Positions 7,699 through 15,324 of a DNA stretch of 64,000 nucleotides are shown here, piece after piece. The position numbers and the translations under genes were made by a program. The stretch's first letter is position 1; each line of letters begins with the position of its first letter. The stretch lies in the NCBI RefSeq assembly GCF_001757355.1, contig NZ_MINO01000008.1, positions 1-64,000 of the forward strand. The letters are read 5' to 3'. Origin of the DNA: Sphingobium phenoxybenzoativorans (GTDB lineage: Bacteria > Pseudomonadota > Alphaproteobacteria > Sphingomonadales > Sphingomonadaceae). The notes below the pieces were generated by a model. That model saw only the letters and a program-made list of their open reading frames with translations, did no database searches and was not told the origin of the DNA.

Positions 7699-8679
7699 TC
7701 AGGGTTGGCTGGACGCCCATGCCGCTGCGCGTGTCGGAATGTGCGGGACGCGGCTGATCATCAGTCTGCATTCCGCAACCATCTCCCTCCCCCTTCCCCT
7801 CGCCCGGTAGAGGTCGTTCCAGTCATTGAAGCCCGGCGGTGGAGGCAGCGGCTCGATCGACCGGCCGTCTCGCGCATGCGCCTGTTTCGCCCGCGCCGCG
7901 CCGCGCCGACCGGAAAGGTCGTTGTCGTGAAGGAGGAAGAGGCGTTCGACCCGCTCAGGCACAGTGACCAGGGGGAAGCGGTCGGCACCAAGCGCGGCCC
8001 AGACAGGGATGCCGAGCAGCAAATGAGCGGACCAGGCGGTCTCCCAGCCCTCAGCCAGCCCCAGCACATCGGTGGCGGCCCCGAAACGGACGGTGCCACC
8101 GTGCGGGCGACCCAGCATCAGTTTGGGCGGATCGAGATCAGTGGCCGGCAATCCGGTCCGGGGGTCGAGGAACAGCCGTTCGAGTGCTATGACGCCGGTG
8201 TCGGCTTCAACGGCGGCGAGCAGCGCCGGACGGAAACGGACGTCGGCGCCCCGGCCGAGCGGCACATGATCATGGTAGCGCAGCGCCGGATGCGGCTCGT
8301 TGAAACCACGCGTCGCCATATAGACGCCCGCCGGCGTATCGGTAACGGCACGCGCTTCCTTCCAGAGCGAACGGATCCAGCCGGCCAACCGTCGCTCGCT
8401 GCCATCCGCGCGTGCGAATTCCGTTTCAGCATCGGCCGTCGGTATAGGGCGCCTGTCGCTGCGCAGCGCGCGAATGACATCGATCGTGGAACAGCCGGCA
8501 AAGCATTTGAACAATATGCTATGCTCGCCGACCCGGACCGAAAGGCTCGGGCGATGGTCGTCATGCGCCGGGCAACGGCACATCGCGCCCGATGGCTTCC
8601 ATGTTCCACCGAGTGATTTGACGATGCTGGCGGCAGCGGCATGGAGACGAGGATCGGCGCTCGTGCGCGACAGGGCCAT
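7699..8679 (-). CDS. Toprim and zinc-finger DNA primase-like protein
   Basis: A 326-residue protein starting at 8679 (MALSRTSADPRLHAA). The N-terminus has a CHC2-like zinc finger (CRCPAHDDHRPSL, then FKCFAGC) as in phage and plasmid primases. The C-terminal half has Toprim motifs: GLAEGWETAWSA holds the catalytic Glu and LFLLHDNDLSG holds the D-x-D. It is the first gene of the PRTRC operon and probably primes replication or transfer of the element. No helicase domain is present. Confidence 0.82.
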   Translation of the reverse strand: MALSRTSADPRLHAAAASIVKSLGGTWKPSGAMCRCPAHDDHRPSLSVRVGEHSILFKCFAGCSTIDVIRALRSDRRPIPTADAETEFARADGSERRLAGWIRSLWKEARAVTDTPAGVYMATRGFNEPHPALRYHDHVPLGRGADVRFRPALLAAVEADTGVIALERLFLDPRTGLPATDLDPPKLMLGRPHGGTVRFGAATDVLGLAEGWETAWSAHLLLGIPVWAALGADRFPLVTVPERVERLFLLHDNDLSGRRGAARAKQAHARDGRSIEPLPPPPGFNDWNDLYRARGRGREMVAECRLMISRVPHIPTRAAAWASSQP

Positions 8680-8863
8680 GGGAGGAACTCCAGCATAGGG
8701 AAAACTCCCTCGCCCCACTCCTCCTTCTCTTCAGGCCGCGGCCGACGCTCGCTGCCAATGTGATCTCAGGTCGGATCAACGGGCAGCGCGTCCCCGTTTC
8801 ACCGGCGCAGTGCTGCACGCTACGCTGGCCTATTTGCTGACCACTGATACCGGCGCTGAACTT

Positions 8864-9361
8864 CTACCGTCGGAACCGCCGGACGCCGTCTATCGCAATG
8901 CAGAACGGGACTTCCTGCCGGGTCCCGTCTGGAACGTCGCCGCATTTGCGGGCGCAGTCGTGACAGGTTTGCGCATATCCGGACAGCAAGGTCTGGAAAC
9001 ACGCATCCATCTTATCCCGCCCGGCGGCGGTCAGCTGGACATATATCCGGCGTTTATCGAAGGGATCAGGGAAGCGCTCGACTATGCCTTGCGCCTCCAT
9101 CTCGCCAAGGCATCGCCGACCGGTCATCTCCGATGCTTTCGACGCGAGGCAGAAGCTGGTCAGAGAAGTCTTCAATCCCTGGCTGTCGCGCCAGTAGAGA
9201 TCGAGCAACATTTCGCATCCTGGGTCGGCGCAGAGAGAGCCGAACATGGTGGCCGACGCCGCTCTTGCGCTAATGATCGACCTGCATAGAGGTGCGAAAA
9301 CAGCCGGACGGCCTGTGTCGTCCAGCATGGGGTCAATTCGGGCATCGTGTCGCATGGGCAT
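8864..9361 (-). CDS. MarR-like winged-helix regulator
   Basis: A 165-residue protein. I start at 9361 (MPMRHDARIDPML), which has GGAG seven bases upstream. The winged helix lies around residues 75-145: LLDLYWRDSQGLKTS, a recognition helix near SKASEMTGRRCLGEMEAQG, and the wing DPFDKRRIYVQLTAAG. The C-terminus has several Cys (CHDCARKC) that could bind metal. It lies upstream of the primase on the same strand after a 184-base gap, so it may control that operon. Its ligand is unknown. Confidence 0.72.
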   Translation of the reverse strand: MPMRHDARIDPMLDDTGRPAVFAPLCRSIISARAASATMFGSLCADPGCEMLLDLYWRDSQGLKTSLTSFCLASKASEMTGRRCLGEMEAQGIVERFPDPFDKRRIYVQLTAAGRDKMDACFQTLLSGYAQTCHDCARKCGDVPDGTRQEVPFCIAIDGVRRFRR

Positions 9362-9678
9362 TTGCTCTCCATCCCATTTGGGTAGCATCATGGCGAACCG
9401 TGCCGATGCCCCAACGTCTGGTTGCCCCCCGCTATCCTGAACAAAGTAGTCCAACAGGCATGATGCTCGAATCCTCCTGTCCGGCAAGGTGCCTTTTGGA
9501 GGGGAATTTCGATACCGAATTGGTTAACATTGCGGGATATTCCCACATTGCCTGCCCAGCATCGACGCGCGGGCAACTGGCGGATCGTGAAGCGAACGCG
9601 AAGCCAAAGTCGACACATTAGCGTGCGGTCTGCGCCTGAAAGGCAAGAAGCGTGAGGAACCCATCCAGCAGCATTACC

Positions 9679-9701
9679 GTGGCACATTTCGTGGCACATT
9701 T
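9679..9701. repeat. Two copies of an 11-bp direct repeat near the island boundary
   Basis: GTGGCACATTT occurs at 9679-9689 and again at 9691-9701, about 90 bases left of the tRNA-derived repeat. Short repeats at this distance from an attachment core are often integrase arm sites. The 9362-9957 stretch around it has no credible gene; it holds these repeats, the attachment core and a few AT-richer segments. Confidence 0.4.
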
Positions 9702-9790
9702 AGGGTAATGGAGGGGAGTGGAGGGCAATTGGCGCACCGCAAATCAAGGGCTTGCTTCCCCTGCGTTACCCTGTATTACCCCGAAGGCCC

Positions 9791-9816
9791 GGTTCGATTC
9801 CCGTAGGGGTCACCAA
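9791..9816. repeat. Left island boundary: 26-bp tRNA-Glu 3'-end repeat (att core)
   Basis: The 26 bases ending TAGGGGTCACCAA are identical to 23871-23896. They match the end of a tRNA: TTCGATT loop, 3' T-stem CCCGT, acceptor AGGGGTC plus ACCA. At this copy the bases before the repeat do not restore the T-stem, so only the core is present, not a full tRNA. It marks one edge of the 14-kb island. Confidence 0.75.
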
Positions 9817-9863
9817 GCAATTCCAACAACTTAGCGTGAAAATAGCTCGGTAGTATCGGGCGC

Positions 9864-9874
9864 TTCGGTAATAT
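9864..9874. repeat. Candidate integrase arm site, left end
   Basis: TTCGGTAATAT here shares the exact 10-mer TCGGTAATAT with 23745-23754, and TTCGGTAAT with 23733-23741, at the other end of the island and similarly close to the att core. Matching short repeats at both ends suit arm-type integrase or excisionase sites. Confidence 0.4.
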
Positions 9875-9957
9875 CTCGGTCATATCCATTGCGGGATAGA
9901 CCGGGACGGAACGGCGTATATGAGGAATTGTTCGAGATGCCTGGCAACGATCAAGCC

Positions 9958-10155
9958 CTAAGCATCATCCATCAAGCGGCGGCGGATCCTAGCCAACCGG
10001 AAACGCGCTGCTGCAGACATCCCTAACGGATAACTGGCTTCCAGTTGCGTGCGCCAAAATTTCTTAGGGCTGCTGCCTATCGGAGGAAGATCCTCATGGT
10101 CGAGGTCGAGGGCGTGTCGCAGGCGCTTCAATCGCGTGCTTCGGTTCATTGGCAT
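9958..10155 (-). CDS. Possible small basic protein (65 aa)
   Basis: MPMNRSTRLKRLRHALDLDH is followed by a basic C-terminal helix (ARFRLARIRRRLMDD). The composition is protein-like but the ribosome site is weak, so this is a tentative call. It sits just inside the left edge of the island. The 250 bases to the next gene show nothing further. Confidence 0.35.
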   Translation of the reverse strand: MPMNRSTRLKRLRHALDLDHEDLPPIGSSPKKFWRTQLEASYPLGMSAAARFRLARIRRRLMDDA

Positions 10156-10405
10156 ATGGTCGCCTGTCCATGGCGTTGGATCGTGAGAGCATATCTAACC
10201 GCCGTCGCATGTGTGCGAATGCCACACAGAAGCAGAAATAAATTTTGTAGCTGTGCGCAGGGGTGAACCTCAGGACAATATGGTCATTAGGGCCATTAGG
10301 CGATTTCTTCCATACGAACCGTCATCAGCTCACCGCAGCCTCATTTCACATGTTCTTATTTTGTTCTATCCCGTCTTTCCCCTGATTCGTCGGAAGGAGA
10401 CTGAC

Positions 10406-10690
10406 ATGAACGCCATACTCAACGGGCCGGAACACAGCACGCTTCTTCACGATGTCAGCATCCAGTTTGAGGGCCAGCAATTCTTCGTAGCTGTACGTGA
10501 CGATGCGGCCGACCCCGCCACGCCCTTCGTTAGGCTGCCTGGCGGTTATGCGACAATCGATGATGTACTCTTTGCCGCTCAGCATTACGCCCGCGAGAAC
10601 GGCCTGGCCATTCCCTACGCCGATGATCTGCACCAGTTTCATGCCGACCACCTCGACCTGATGCAGTTCGAAGCCGAATTGCCGTGGTAA
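10406..10690 (+). CDS. Hypothetical protein (94 aa)
   Basis: The ATG at 10406 (MNAILNGPEHSTLLHDVSIQ) follows a good GGAAGGAGA ribosome site. The protein is acidic, with a likely beta hairpin (IQFEGQQFFVAVRDD) then helices, and ends FEAELPW. It is the first of four small plus-strand genes. Family not recognised. Confidence 0.6.
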   Translation: MNAILNGPEHSTLLHDVSIQFEGQQFFVAVRDDAADPATPFVRLPGGYATIDDVLFAAQHYARENGLAIPYADDLHQFHADHLDLMQFEAELPW

Positions 10691-10691
10691 A

Positions 10692-11021
10692 GTGGCGCGC
10701 TCCAGCAAGGGCGGCCTCAAGATCGCAACCTGCATCTTCGAAGCAGCGTTATGGCGATATTCGGTCAGGGTATCCTGCCGGTGCCGCAATACAGCCTATT
10801 TCGAGCCAAAGAGTCTTTGGTGGCGCTTTCATCAGAAAGGTTGGAATGATGCTTTCTGGACGGCGAAAGACCGCTTCCTGTGCCTGCGATGCCTGCACAA
10901 GACCCGGACCAAGGTTCGGCCTGTCGGTATGGAGCAAAGCACGACCGAACCCACAATAAGGCTGCCGGAATGGCCAGACGAGCGGGAATGGAAGCGGGCG
11001 ATGGATCAGTTTCGAGGGTGA
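10692..11021 (+). CDS. Hypothetical Cys-containing protein (109 aa)
   Basis: Starts at a GTG at 10692, one base after the previous stop, so the two are probably coupled. Conserved-looking parts are SCRCRNTAYFEPKSLWWRFH, the aromatic cluster KGWNDAFWTAKDRF, and CLRCLHKTR; the Cys pairs could form a small zinc knuckle. Function unknown. Confidence 0.55.
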   Translation: MARSSKGGLKIATCIFEAALWRYSVRVSCRCRNTAYFEPKSLWWRFHQKGWNDAFWTAKDRFLCLRCLHKTRTKVRPVGMEQSTTEPTIRLPEWPDEREWKRAMDQFRG

Positions 11022-11031
11022 TTGGCTCAGG

Positions 11032-11298
11032 ATGTGGGGCCGGTATTTCCCACGCGGACTGCAGCGTGAGACGGCAATGCTGAGACGCGTGCCTTGCCCG
11101 GACGTCCCGGAAAATGAACTGATTGCGATGATCGACGCGCAGATGGCCGCAGGGCTGCATGCGATCACATATATCCGGATAGCGCCGCAGCGCCTTTGCG
11201 CCGTGCAGGTCGTGTCGGTGCAGGATCAGTCGATTGCCGAGTATGAACTTCCAGAGGCGGTGGCTCGGCACGCGCGGCAGTATTTAGGGCGTCGTTAA
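11032..11298 (+). CDS. Hypothetical protein (88 aa)
   Basis: Starts at the ATG at 11032; an internal ATG at 11077 (MLRRVPCPDVPENEL) is an alternative. The middle AQMAAGLHAITYIRIAPQRL looks like a helix followed by a strand. It lies 10 bases after the preceding gene and shares its orientation. No family recognised. Confidence 0.5.
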   Translation: MWGRYFPRGLQRETAMLRRVPCPDVPENELIAMIDAQMAAGLHAITYIRIAPQRLCAVQVVSVQDQSIAEYELPEAVARHARQYLGRR

Positions 11299-11418
11299 AA
11301 TGAGCCTGGATCTCGCAGCCAAAAAAACGTCGCTGAGTTTCAACGGGTTTGAGGGTCGCAGCCGTTCTGGGCCATATTTGGCCTGTCACTCGACCCACCA
11401 GCGGCGCTATATTCGGCT

Positions 11419-11727
11419 ATGCCCAAACCACTGCTCATAAAGTGGGAGACCACCAATACCACTGGAGAGAGCGTTTGGATTTCGGCTGATGACGGCCGGG
11501 CTTTCTGGATAAGATTGTCCCGGTCCGCACTCGCTGACGCATGTGCAACTCTAACGCCTGAAAGGCTGGACGCACTGGGTGGCGCGCGCGGACTTACCGA
11601 GAAAGCGATAGTTCATCGGTATAAATTAGCGTTGCTGGCCGGAACACTTCATCAGGAAGTCGGCTTACTAGGCTTTATTCTCGAACTGGAGGAGGCAGAC
11701 TTCAGCGCCGTCCAGGCAGAAAAATAG
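11419..11727 (+). CDS. Hypothetical protein (102 aa)
   Basis: MPKPLLIKWETTNTTGESVW begins a soluble, mainly helical protein (LTPERLDALGGARGLTEKAI). It ends at a TAG that is also the first arm of a hairpin at 11725-11754. It is the last gene of the left plus-strand cargo group. Function unknown. Confidence 0.55.
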   Translation: MPKPLLIKWETTNTTGESVWISADDGRAFWIRLSRSALADACATLTPERLDALGGARGLTEKAIVHRYKLALLAGTLHQEVGLLGFILELEEADFSAVQAEK

Positions 11728-11754
11728 CCCGGCGCAGGGAAGAGCACCGGGCTA
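11725..11754 (-). terminator. Hairpin, terminator-like on the minus strand
   Basis: TAGCCCGG and CCGGGCTA form an 8-bp stem around a 14-base loop. On the minus strand the stem is followed by TTTTTC. It could end transcription of the BLUF gene, whose stop is 220 bases upstream on that strand, and may also act on the plus-strand gene it overlaps. Confidence 0.55.
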
Positions 11755-11976
11755 GTAAGAAGCGTTGGTTTAACGCTCGGGTCGCGCGGCGGCTTTGCAC
11801 TAGCAACGGCCCGGACACAAACGAAATCACCTTAATCTGGGTATCGAACCGCGACTTCCGAAGGACCCCGAATCTTCTATTAGGTCCATAATGGCGGAAA
11901 CGGCGGCGACTGCAATGAGAAACCAATATGCGATCCGGTCTTGGGAACGGAATGCGTGGGACAATGGTCCCTCTGG

Positions 11977-12390
11977 TTAACGTGCGGATTTATAAAGGTC
12001 TGCAGTGGTTTCGAACAAGGCGCGAGTAGAAGGGCTTGTCCGATCCAGTAAATTTGAGATGCGCAGTTTCAGTTCGGAGCGCTCTGGAGAACGGCCATCA
12101 TCAAATGCCATTGCCCAGCTACCAAATTCGCGTTCGTCGATTTGTTTGCGATCCAACTCTACGACCGCGCGATGGCGAGGGTCGAGGCTAATCTTCTGAA
12201 ACAGATAGTCCACTGATCGCTCAGGCCCTTCGAGCACCTGAAGAAATCTCTTTAAGTTAAACAAAAGCAGCCCAGTGACATCAAATTTCGATTTATTTGT
12301 GACAGCCGCCTGAAGAATATTTTGGCAGTCAGCTGATCCCAACATAGGCCGGGCGGAGCTAATGTAAATTATTTGAAGCACTGCATTCAC
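11977..12390 (-). CDS. BLUF-domain blue-light sensor
   Basis: A 137-residue single-domain BLUF protein. The flavin-binding residues are all in place: Tyr9 (IIYISSA), Asn32 (TNKSKFDVTG), Gln51 (RFLQVLEGP), and Trp92/Met94 in SWAMAF. BLUF domains bind FAD and signal light through the Tyr-Gln-flavin hydrogen-bond network. With no output domain attached, it must act through a partner, but none is obvious beside it. It stands alone on the minus strand amid island cargo. Family call is firm; role unknown. Confidence 0.92.
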   Translation of the reverse strand: MNAVLQIIYISSARPMLGSADCQNILQAAVTNKSKFDVTGLLLFNLKRFLQVLEGPERSVDYLFQKISLDPRHRAVVELDRKQIDEREFGSWAMAFDDGRSPERSELKLRISNLLDRTSPSTRALFETTADLYKSAR

Positions 12391-12688
12391 TCCGTTATCT
12401 CAGACTGAATGTAGCTGCTATTTCCTAACTTCTTGTGCTTAACATTTGTTAGTATTGATCGCGTCCTGGACTTGGCGCTCATCAGCTACGATTTGAGTGC
12501 ACCTAGCAAAGCCTTTACGCACCGGGATGGAGAGGCCGATCCAAGTTGTCTATGAGTTAGCCGAAGCGGAGTGGGCCGCCAGCAGGTTCCGTAACCCGGA
12601 AGCCTTTTAGCGGGAACAGTAACTGTCTGCTAACCAGTCTCGCCCCATAGCGACGAGGCGACCTAGGGAACATCCCTTCCCTTCACTC

Positions 12689-12718
12689 AGCCCGGCTTCT
12701 CAGGAGGCCGGGCTTTTT
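12689..12718 (+). terminator. Intrinsic terminator without an obvious upstream gene
   Basis: AGCCCGGC (12689-12696) pairs with GCCGGGCT (12707-12714), followed by a T-run. The nearest upstream plus-strand gene ends about 960 bases away, so it may end a small RNA. The 12391-12757 gap otherwise holds the AT-rich region upstream of the BLUF gene and no gene I can support. Confidence 0.75.
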
Positions 12719-12757
12719 GCTATGTGAACGATTCCGCCGCTCGCGCGTAATGCGGAC

Positions 12758-13027
12758 ATGGCTAACAGTACGGTAACTATTCAGCGCTTTCTTGGCAAAG
12801 CTGCCACCGATCGCGAGGTCAGATTCTCCGCGTCGGTTGGGAGCATGCCGGTCGAACTGCGCGTACCCCGCAGGCTTTGGTCGAGGGCAAGCAGTGATGG
12901 TGACGGTCCCCTGGATGCTCAGGTGCTCAGATTGCCCCGGCGTGCTTGTCGGTTGATTGAAGCAGAAGCAGGCTTGCAGATCATGATGGGAAACTGCCCA
13001 AGCGGATCGGTGCTTTCGCTAAGGTAG
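12758..13027 (+). CDS. Possible small protein (89 aa)
   Basis: MANSTVTIQRFLGKAATDRE opens a frame with moderate coding character, including VELRVPRRLW and DAQVLRLPRRACRLIEAEAG. There is no strong ribosome site, so the call is weak. It lies between a terminator and a membrane protein gene. Confidence 0.35.
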   Translation: MANSTVTIQRFLGKAATDREVRFSASVGSMPVELRVPRRLWSRASSDGDGPLDAQVLRLPRRACRLIEAEAGLQIMMGNCPSGSVLSLR

Positions 13028-13129
13028 CAACACATCCGGGAATGGTCGGGTTTTCATTTTCCGGGACGGGTGGCTTGCTGACTGACCGGTTATGGCAGAT
13101 CATATAAGGAAGCAGACCTAGATCGGATA

Positions 13130-13747
13130 GTGTTGGGGGGCAAATTGGCAGACAGGAAACTGATCACCCGAGCCTTTCTTTGGCTTGCCGTGCTTGTGGG
13201 CGGTCCGCTCCTTGGCGCAAAGCTGTTCGACCTTCTGGTCCTCGCGGGCGCTTGGAGTGCCACTCCGCCGCAATCACTTGCGATGATGCCCTATGGGAAG
13301 GCGTGGCCAGTCGATACCGGCGTGTTCTTCATCCCGTTTTCGGCCGCTATGCTCATCGCCGGATTTGGCGCACTTATCGCAGGATGGCGGACGCCTTGGC
13401 ACTATCGATGGCTGCTTTGCCTGCCTTCGATCGGCATCTTGTTGTTACTTATCCTGACAGTAGTGGCGTTCTGGCCGATGAACGCCGCGCTTTACTACCA
13501 CGGTATACACTCTCCCAAGGACACCATCACAGATGCGCAATCCATTGCCATGACACGTCAGTGGATCTCCCTTGATTGGCTACGGGTAGCAGGCGCAACC
13601 GCCGCGTTCGTCGCCCCTCTACGAGCGCTCACCCTCCCGTGGCCCGCCGAAGTCGCAGCAAAAGACCCACCCATTGTGCGTCTAGTACTCGCACTTGCCC
13701 TTATCGGCGTAGCGGCTTTCATAGTGTGGTTTATATCAAACCTATGA
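13130..13747 (+). CDS. Four-helix membrane protein, DUF1772-like
   Basis: A protein of about 205 residues with four hydrophobic segments near 15-40, 62-85, 92-115 and 183-203. The sequence FWPMNAALYYHG after the third segment and RQWISLDWLRVAGA before the fourth recall the DUF1772 (anthrone oxygenase-like) membrane family, which has a PxN motif and a W-x-x-x-H/D-W-x-R segment. The start is a GTG at 13130; a TTG at 13145 after a G-rich stretch is possible. Placed in the inner membrane. Assignment is by pattern only. Confidence 0.55.
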   Translation: MLGGKLADRKLITRAFLWLAVLVGGPLLGAKLFDLLVLAGAWSATPPQSLAMMPYGKAWPVDTGVFFIPFSAAMLIAGFGALIAGWRTPWHYRWLLCLPSIGILLLLILTVVAFWPMNAALYYHGIHSPKDTITDAQSIAMTRQWISLDWLRVAGATAAFVAPLRALTLPWPAEVAAKDPPIVRLVLALALIGVAAFIVWFISNL

Positions 13748-13896
13748 TGGATTAGTCGCCGAGGCGACTGGCGGCTATTTCACCGTTGCACCCTCTTGAT
13801 CCGAATCGTTCGGCATTGATATTTTTCCCGTCCCTTCTCTCCCTTGGGAAGGGTGGGCAGGTGCGAGCGACCCGTGCCTGCCCATTGCGCTAACTC

Positions 13897-14082
13897 ATGG
13901 AGGAACCCGTGTTCGATACTATCGATCGTGCGTATTATGAGCGTCGTGCGAGAGACGAAATTGAAAAGGCCGAGAACTGCCTGGATCCGTGTGCCAAGCG
14001 CGCGCACCTGGCAATGGCTGAGAAGTATCGCCAAAAGGCAGCCGCCTTTGCGGCAGCCGCTCGCATCCCTGAAGACGCCTGA
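13897..14082 (+). CDS. Small charged helical protein (61 aa)
   Basis: MEEPVFDTIDRAYYERRARD leads into a continuous amphipathic helix (EIEKAENCLDPCAKRAHLAM) with two Cys five residues apart. An intrinsic terminator follows at 14117, which supports a real transcription unit. Function unknown. Confidence 0.6.
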   Translation: MEEPVFDTIDRAYYERRARDEIEKAENCLDPCAKRAHLAMAEKYRQKAAAFAAAARIPEDA

Positions 14083-14116
14083 CATTCCAAAATAGAGTAA
14101 CTGCCGGTTATCTATG

Positions 14117-14146
14117 GCCCCGGTCCCAGCACAGGCCGGGGCTTTT
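14117..14146 (+). terminator. Intrinsic terminator
   Basis: GCCCCGG (14117-14123) pairs with CCGGGGC (14136-14142), followed by TTTT. It ends the small gene at 13897. Its downstream bases CTATGTG also follow the terminator at 12689. Confidence 0.78.
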
Positions 14147-14195
14147 CCTATGTGGGTATGATGGCGGGCAGCATCGCCGACCGCTCGGCAACTCA

Positions 14196-14579
14196 CTATG
14201 GTGCCTCCAGACCTTCGTATAGCAGCCACATCTGGGCAGCGATTTTCGAATTGAAAACGGCCATGTCCGCAGCGCCTAATAATCCGCGGACGTGCGCTTT
14301 GTCGTCCGCGTCGGCAACAAGCACTGCTACCCGATCGCCTGGTTGAAACGTCTGTCCAATTTGCCACATCGTTCGCTGCTCGACCGCCGCCGATTGTCGC
14401 TCGGCTCGCGTGACGTCTGATAGCAGCAGGATGGGGAGGCCTTTTTCCCGACGAGCGGCGATCTCCCACTTTAACTCCTCATAATGCTGATCGACCTCAC
14501 GTTCGCTCCATGCGCCAGTGGCAGTTACCAGTATGATTCCGTCTTCATCGCTATAGTCTCGGCTGATCATAGGTGCCAT
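14196..14579 (-). CDS. Hypothetical STAS-like protein (127 aa)
   Basis: I start at 14579 (MAPMISRDYSDEDGIILVTA). The pattern of an N-terminal strand pair with GIILVTATGAWSEREVDQHY, then EIAARREKGLPILLLSDVT and GDRVAVLVADADDKA, is that of an alpha/beta STAS/SpoIIAA-like fold. It may be a regulatory or membrane-associated protein. It is alone on its strand. Confidence in the gene is good, in the fold modest. Confidence 0.6.
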   Translation of the reverse strand: MAPMISRDYSDEDGIILVTATGAWSEREVDQHYEELKWEIAARREKGLPILLLSDVTRAERQSAAVEQRTMWQIGQTFQPGDRVAVLVADADDKAHVRGLLGAADMAVFNSKIAAQMWLLYEGLEAP

Positions 14580-14711
14580 TTCCCCATTTCCAGATGCTAT
14601 ATAGCACGCGAAAGCCATCTGCATTTGCCCAACTATTCCGTTTCGGATAGGAACCAACAATCGCGCCCGACGCTATCACGACACAGGCGTCATGCGGCCC
14701 GTCCCTCCCTT

Positions 14712-14744
14712 GCCCCGCGGCCTGAACTGGCGCGGGGCTTTTTT
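14712..14744 (+). terminator. Intrinsic terminator without an obvious upstream gene
   Basis: GCCCCGCG (14712-14719) pairs with CGCGGGGC (14731-14738), followed by six T. No plus-strand gene ends just upstream; the nearest gene there runs on the minus strand. A short untranslated transcript is possible. Confidence 0.75.
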
Positions 14745-14907
14745 ACCGGACCTCGATTCAATCGGAATTGGGGCCTTTTTTGCAAAATAGGCACTACCAA
14801 GCTTTCGTCACACAGCCAATAATTCGCAAGACGACTCGCCGAAGTCGAGGGGCAAAAAAGAGCGTGTTCTGATTGAGACGGCATTTCCACAAACGGTCTA
14901 CCGTATC

Positions 14908-15324
14908 TTGGACGCGCCAAAGATCATTCAGGATTCGATGGTTTGGCGGGATGGCAATCACGGTGATTACGCCGCATGCGATCTTCGAGTAATAGCACCA
15001 GAAGAACCCAGTTGGAGGTTGCGGTTCAGTATGACGGCACACGTACGCAAGCTGCCTCGTAAATGTTCTTTCATGCTTCTATTCGGGGAGCGCATTTACT
15101 CGCTCGACGTCAATCCCGGCAGGTTCCACAATAACAAGACGGGTAAGTCTGCCGTTGCGACCACTCATTGGTCCGGCTGGCCTTGCGATATTGCTGAACC
15201 TGATCCGAGAGATCAGATGCACGTTCAGTGGTTCAATGAGTTTTTAGGCAGGACCAACATATCTTTCTTTGGTAAATATGAACGGCCGCCATACACGGCC
15301 GAGCAGTTGGATTTTAATGTGTGA
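14908..15324 (+). CDS. Hypothetical protein, first gene of a two-gene module
   Basis: Reads MDAPKIIQDSMVWRDGNHGD from a TTG at 14908. The same frame is open back to 14790 with coding-like residues (ERVLIETAFPQTVYRI), so the true start may be an upstream non-ATG codon or the 5' end may be damaged. Compact motifs are CSFMLLFGERIYSLDVNPG, RFHNN, THWSGWPCD and HVQWFNEFLGRTNI. It ends in TGATG overlap with the next gene, so the pair is coupled. I do not know its function; the context fits an island defence or toxin-antitoxin-like module. Confidence 0.65.
   Translation: MDAPKIIQDSMVWRDGNHGDYAACDLRVIAPEEPSWRLRFSMTAHVRKLPRKCSFMLLFGERIYSLDVNPGRFHNNKTGKSAVATTHWSGWPCDIAEPDPRDQMHVQWFNEFLGRTNISFFGKYERPPYTAEQLDFNV

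Noticed and set aside
9791-9816. A functional tRNA gene at the left boundary
   Set aside because: Only the last 26 bases are present; the T-stem partner, anticodon arm, D-arm and 5' acceptor strand are missing.
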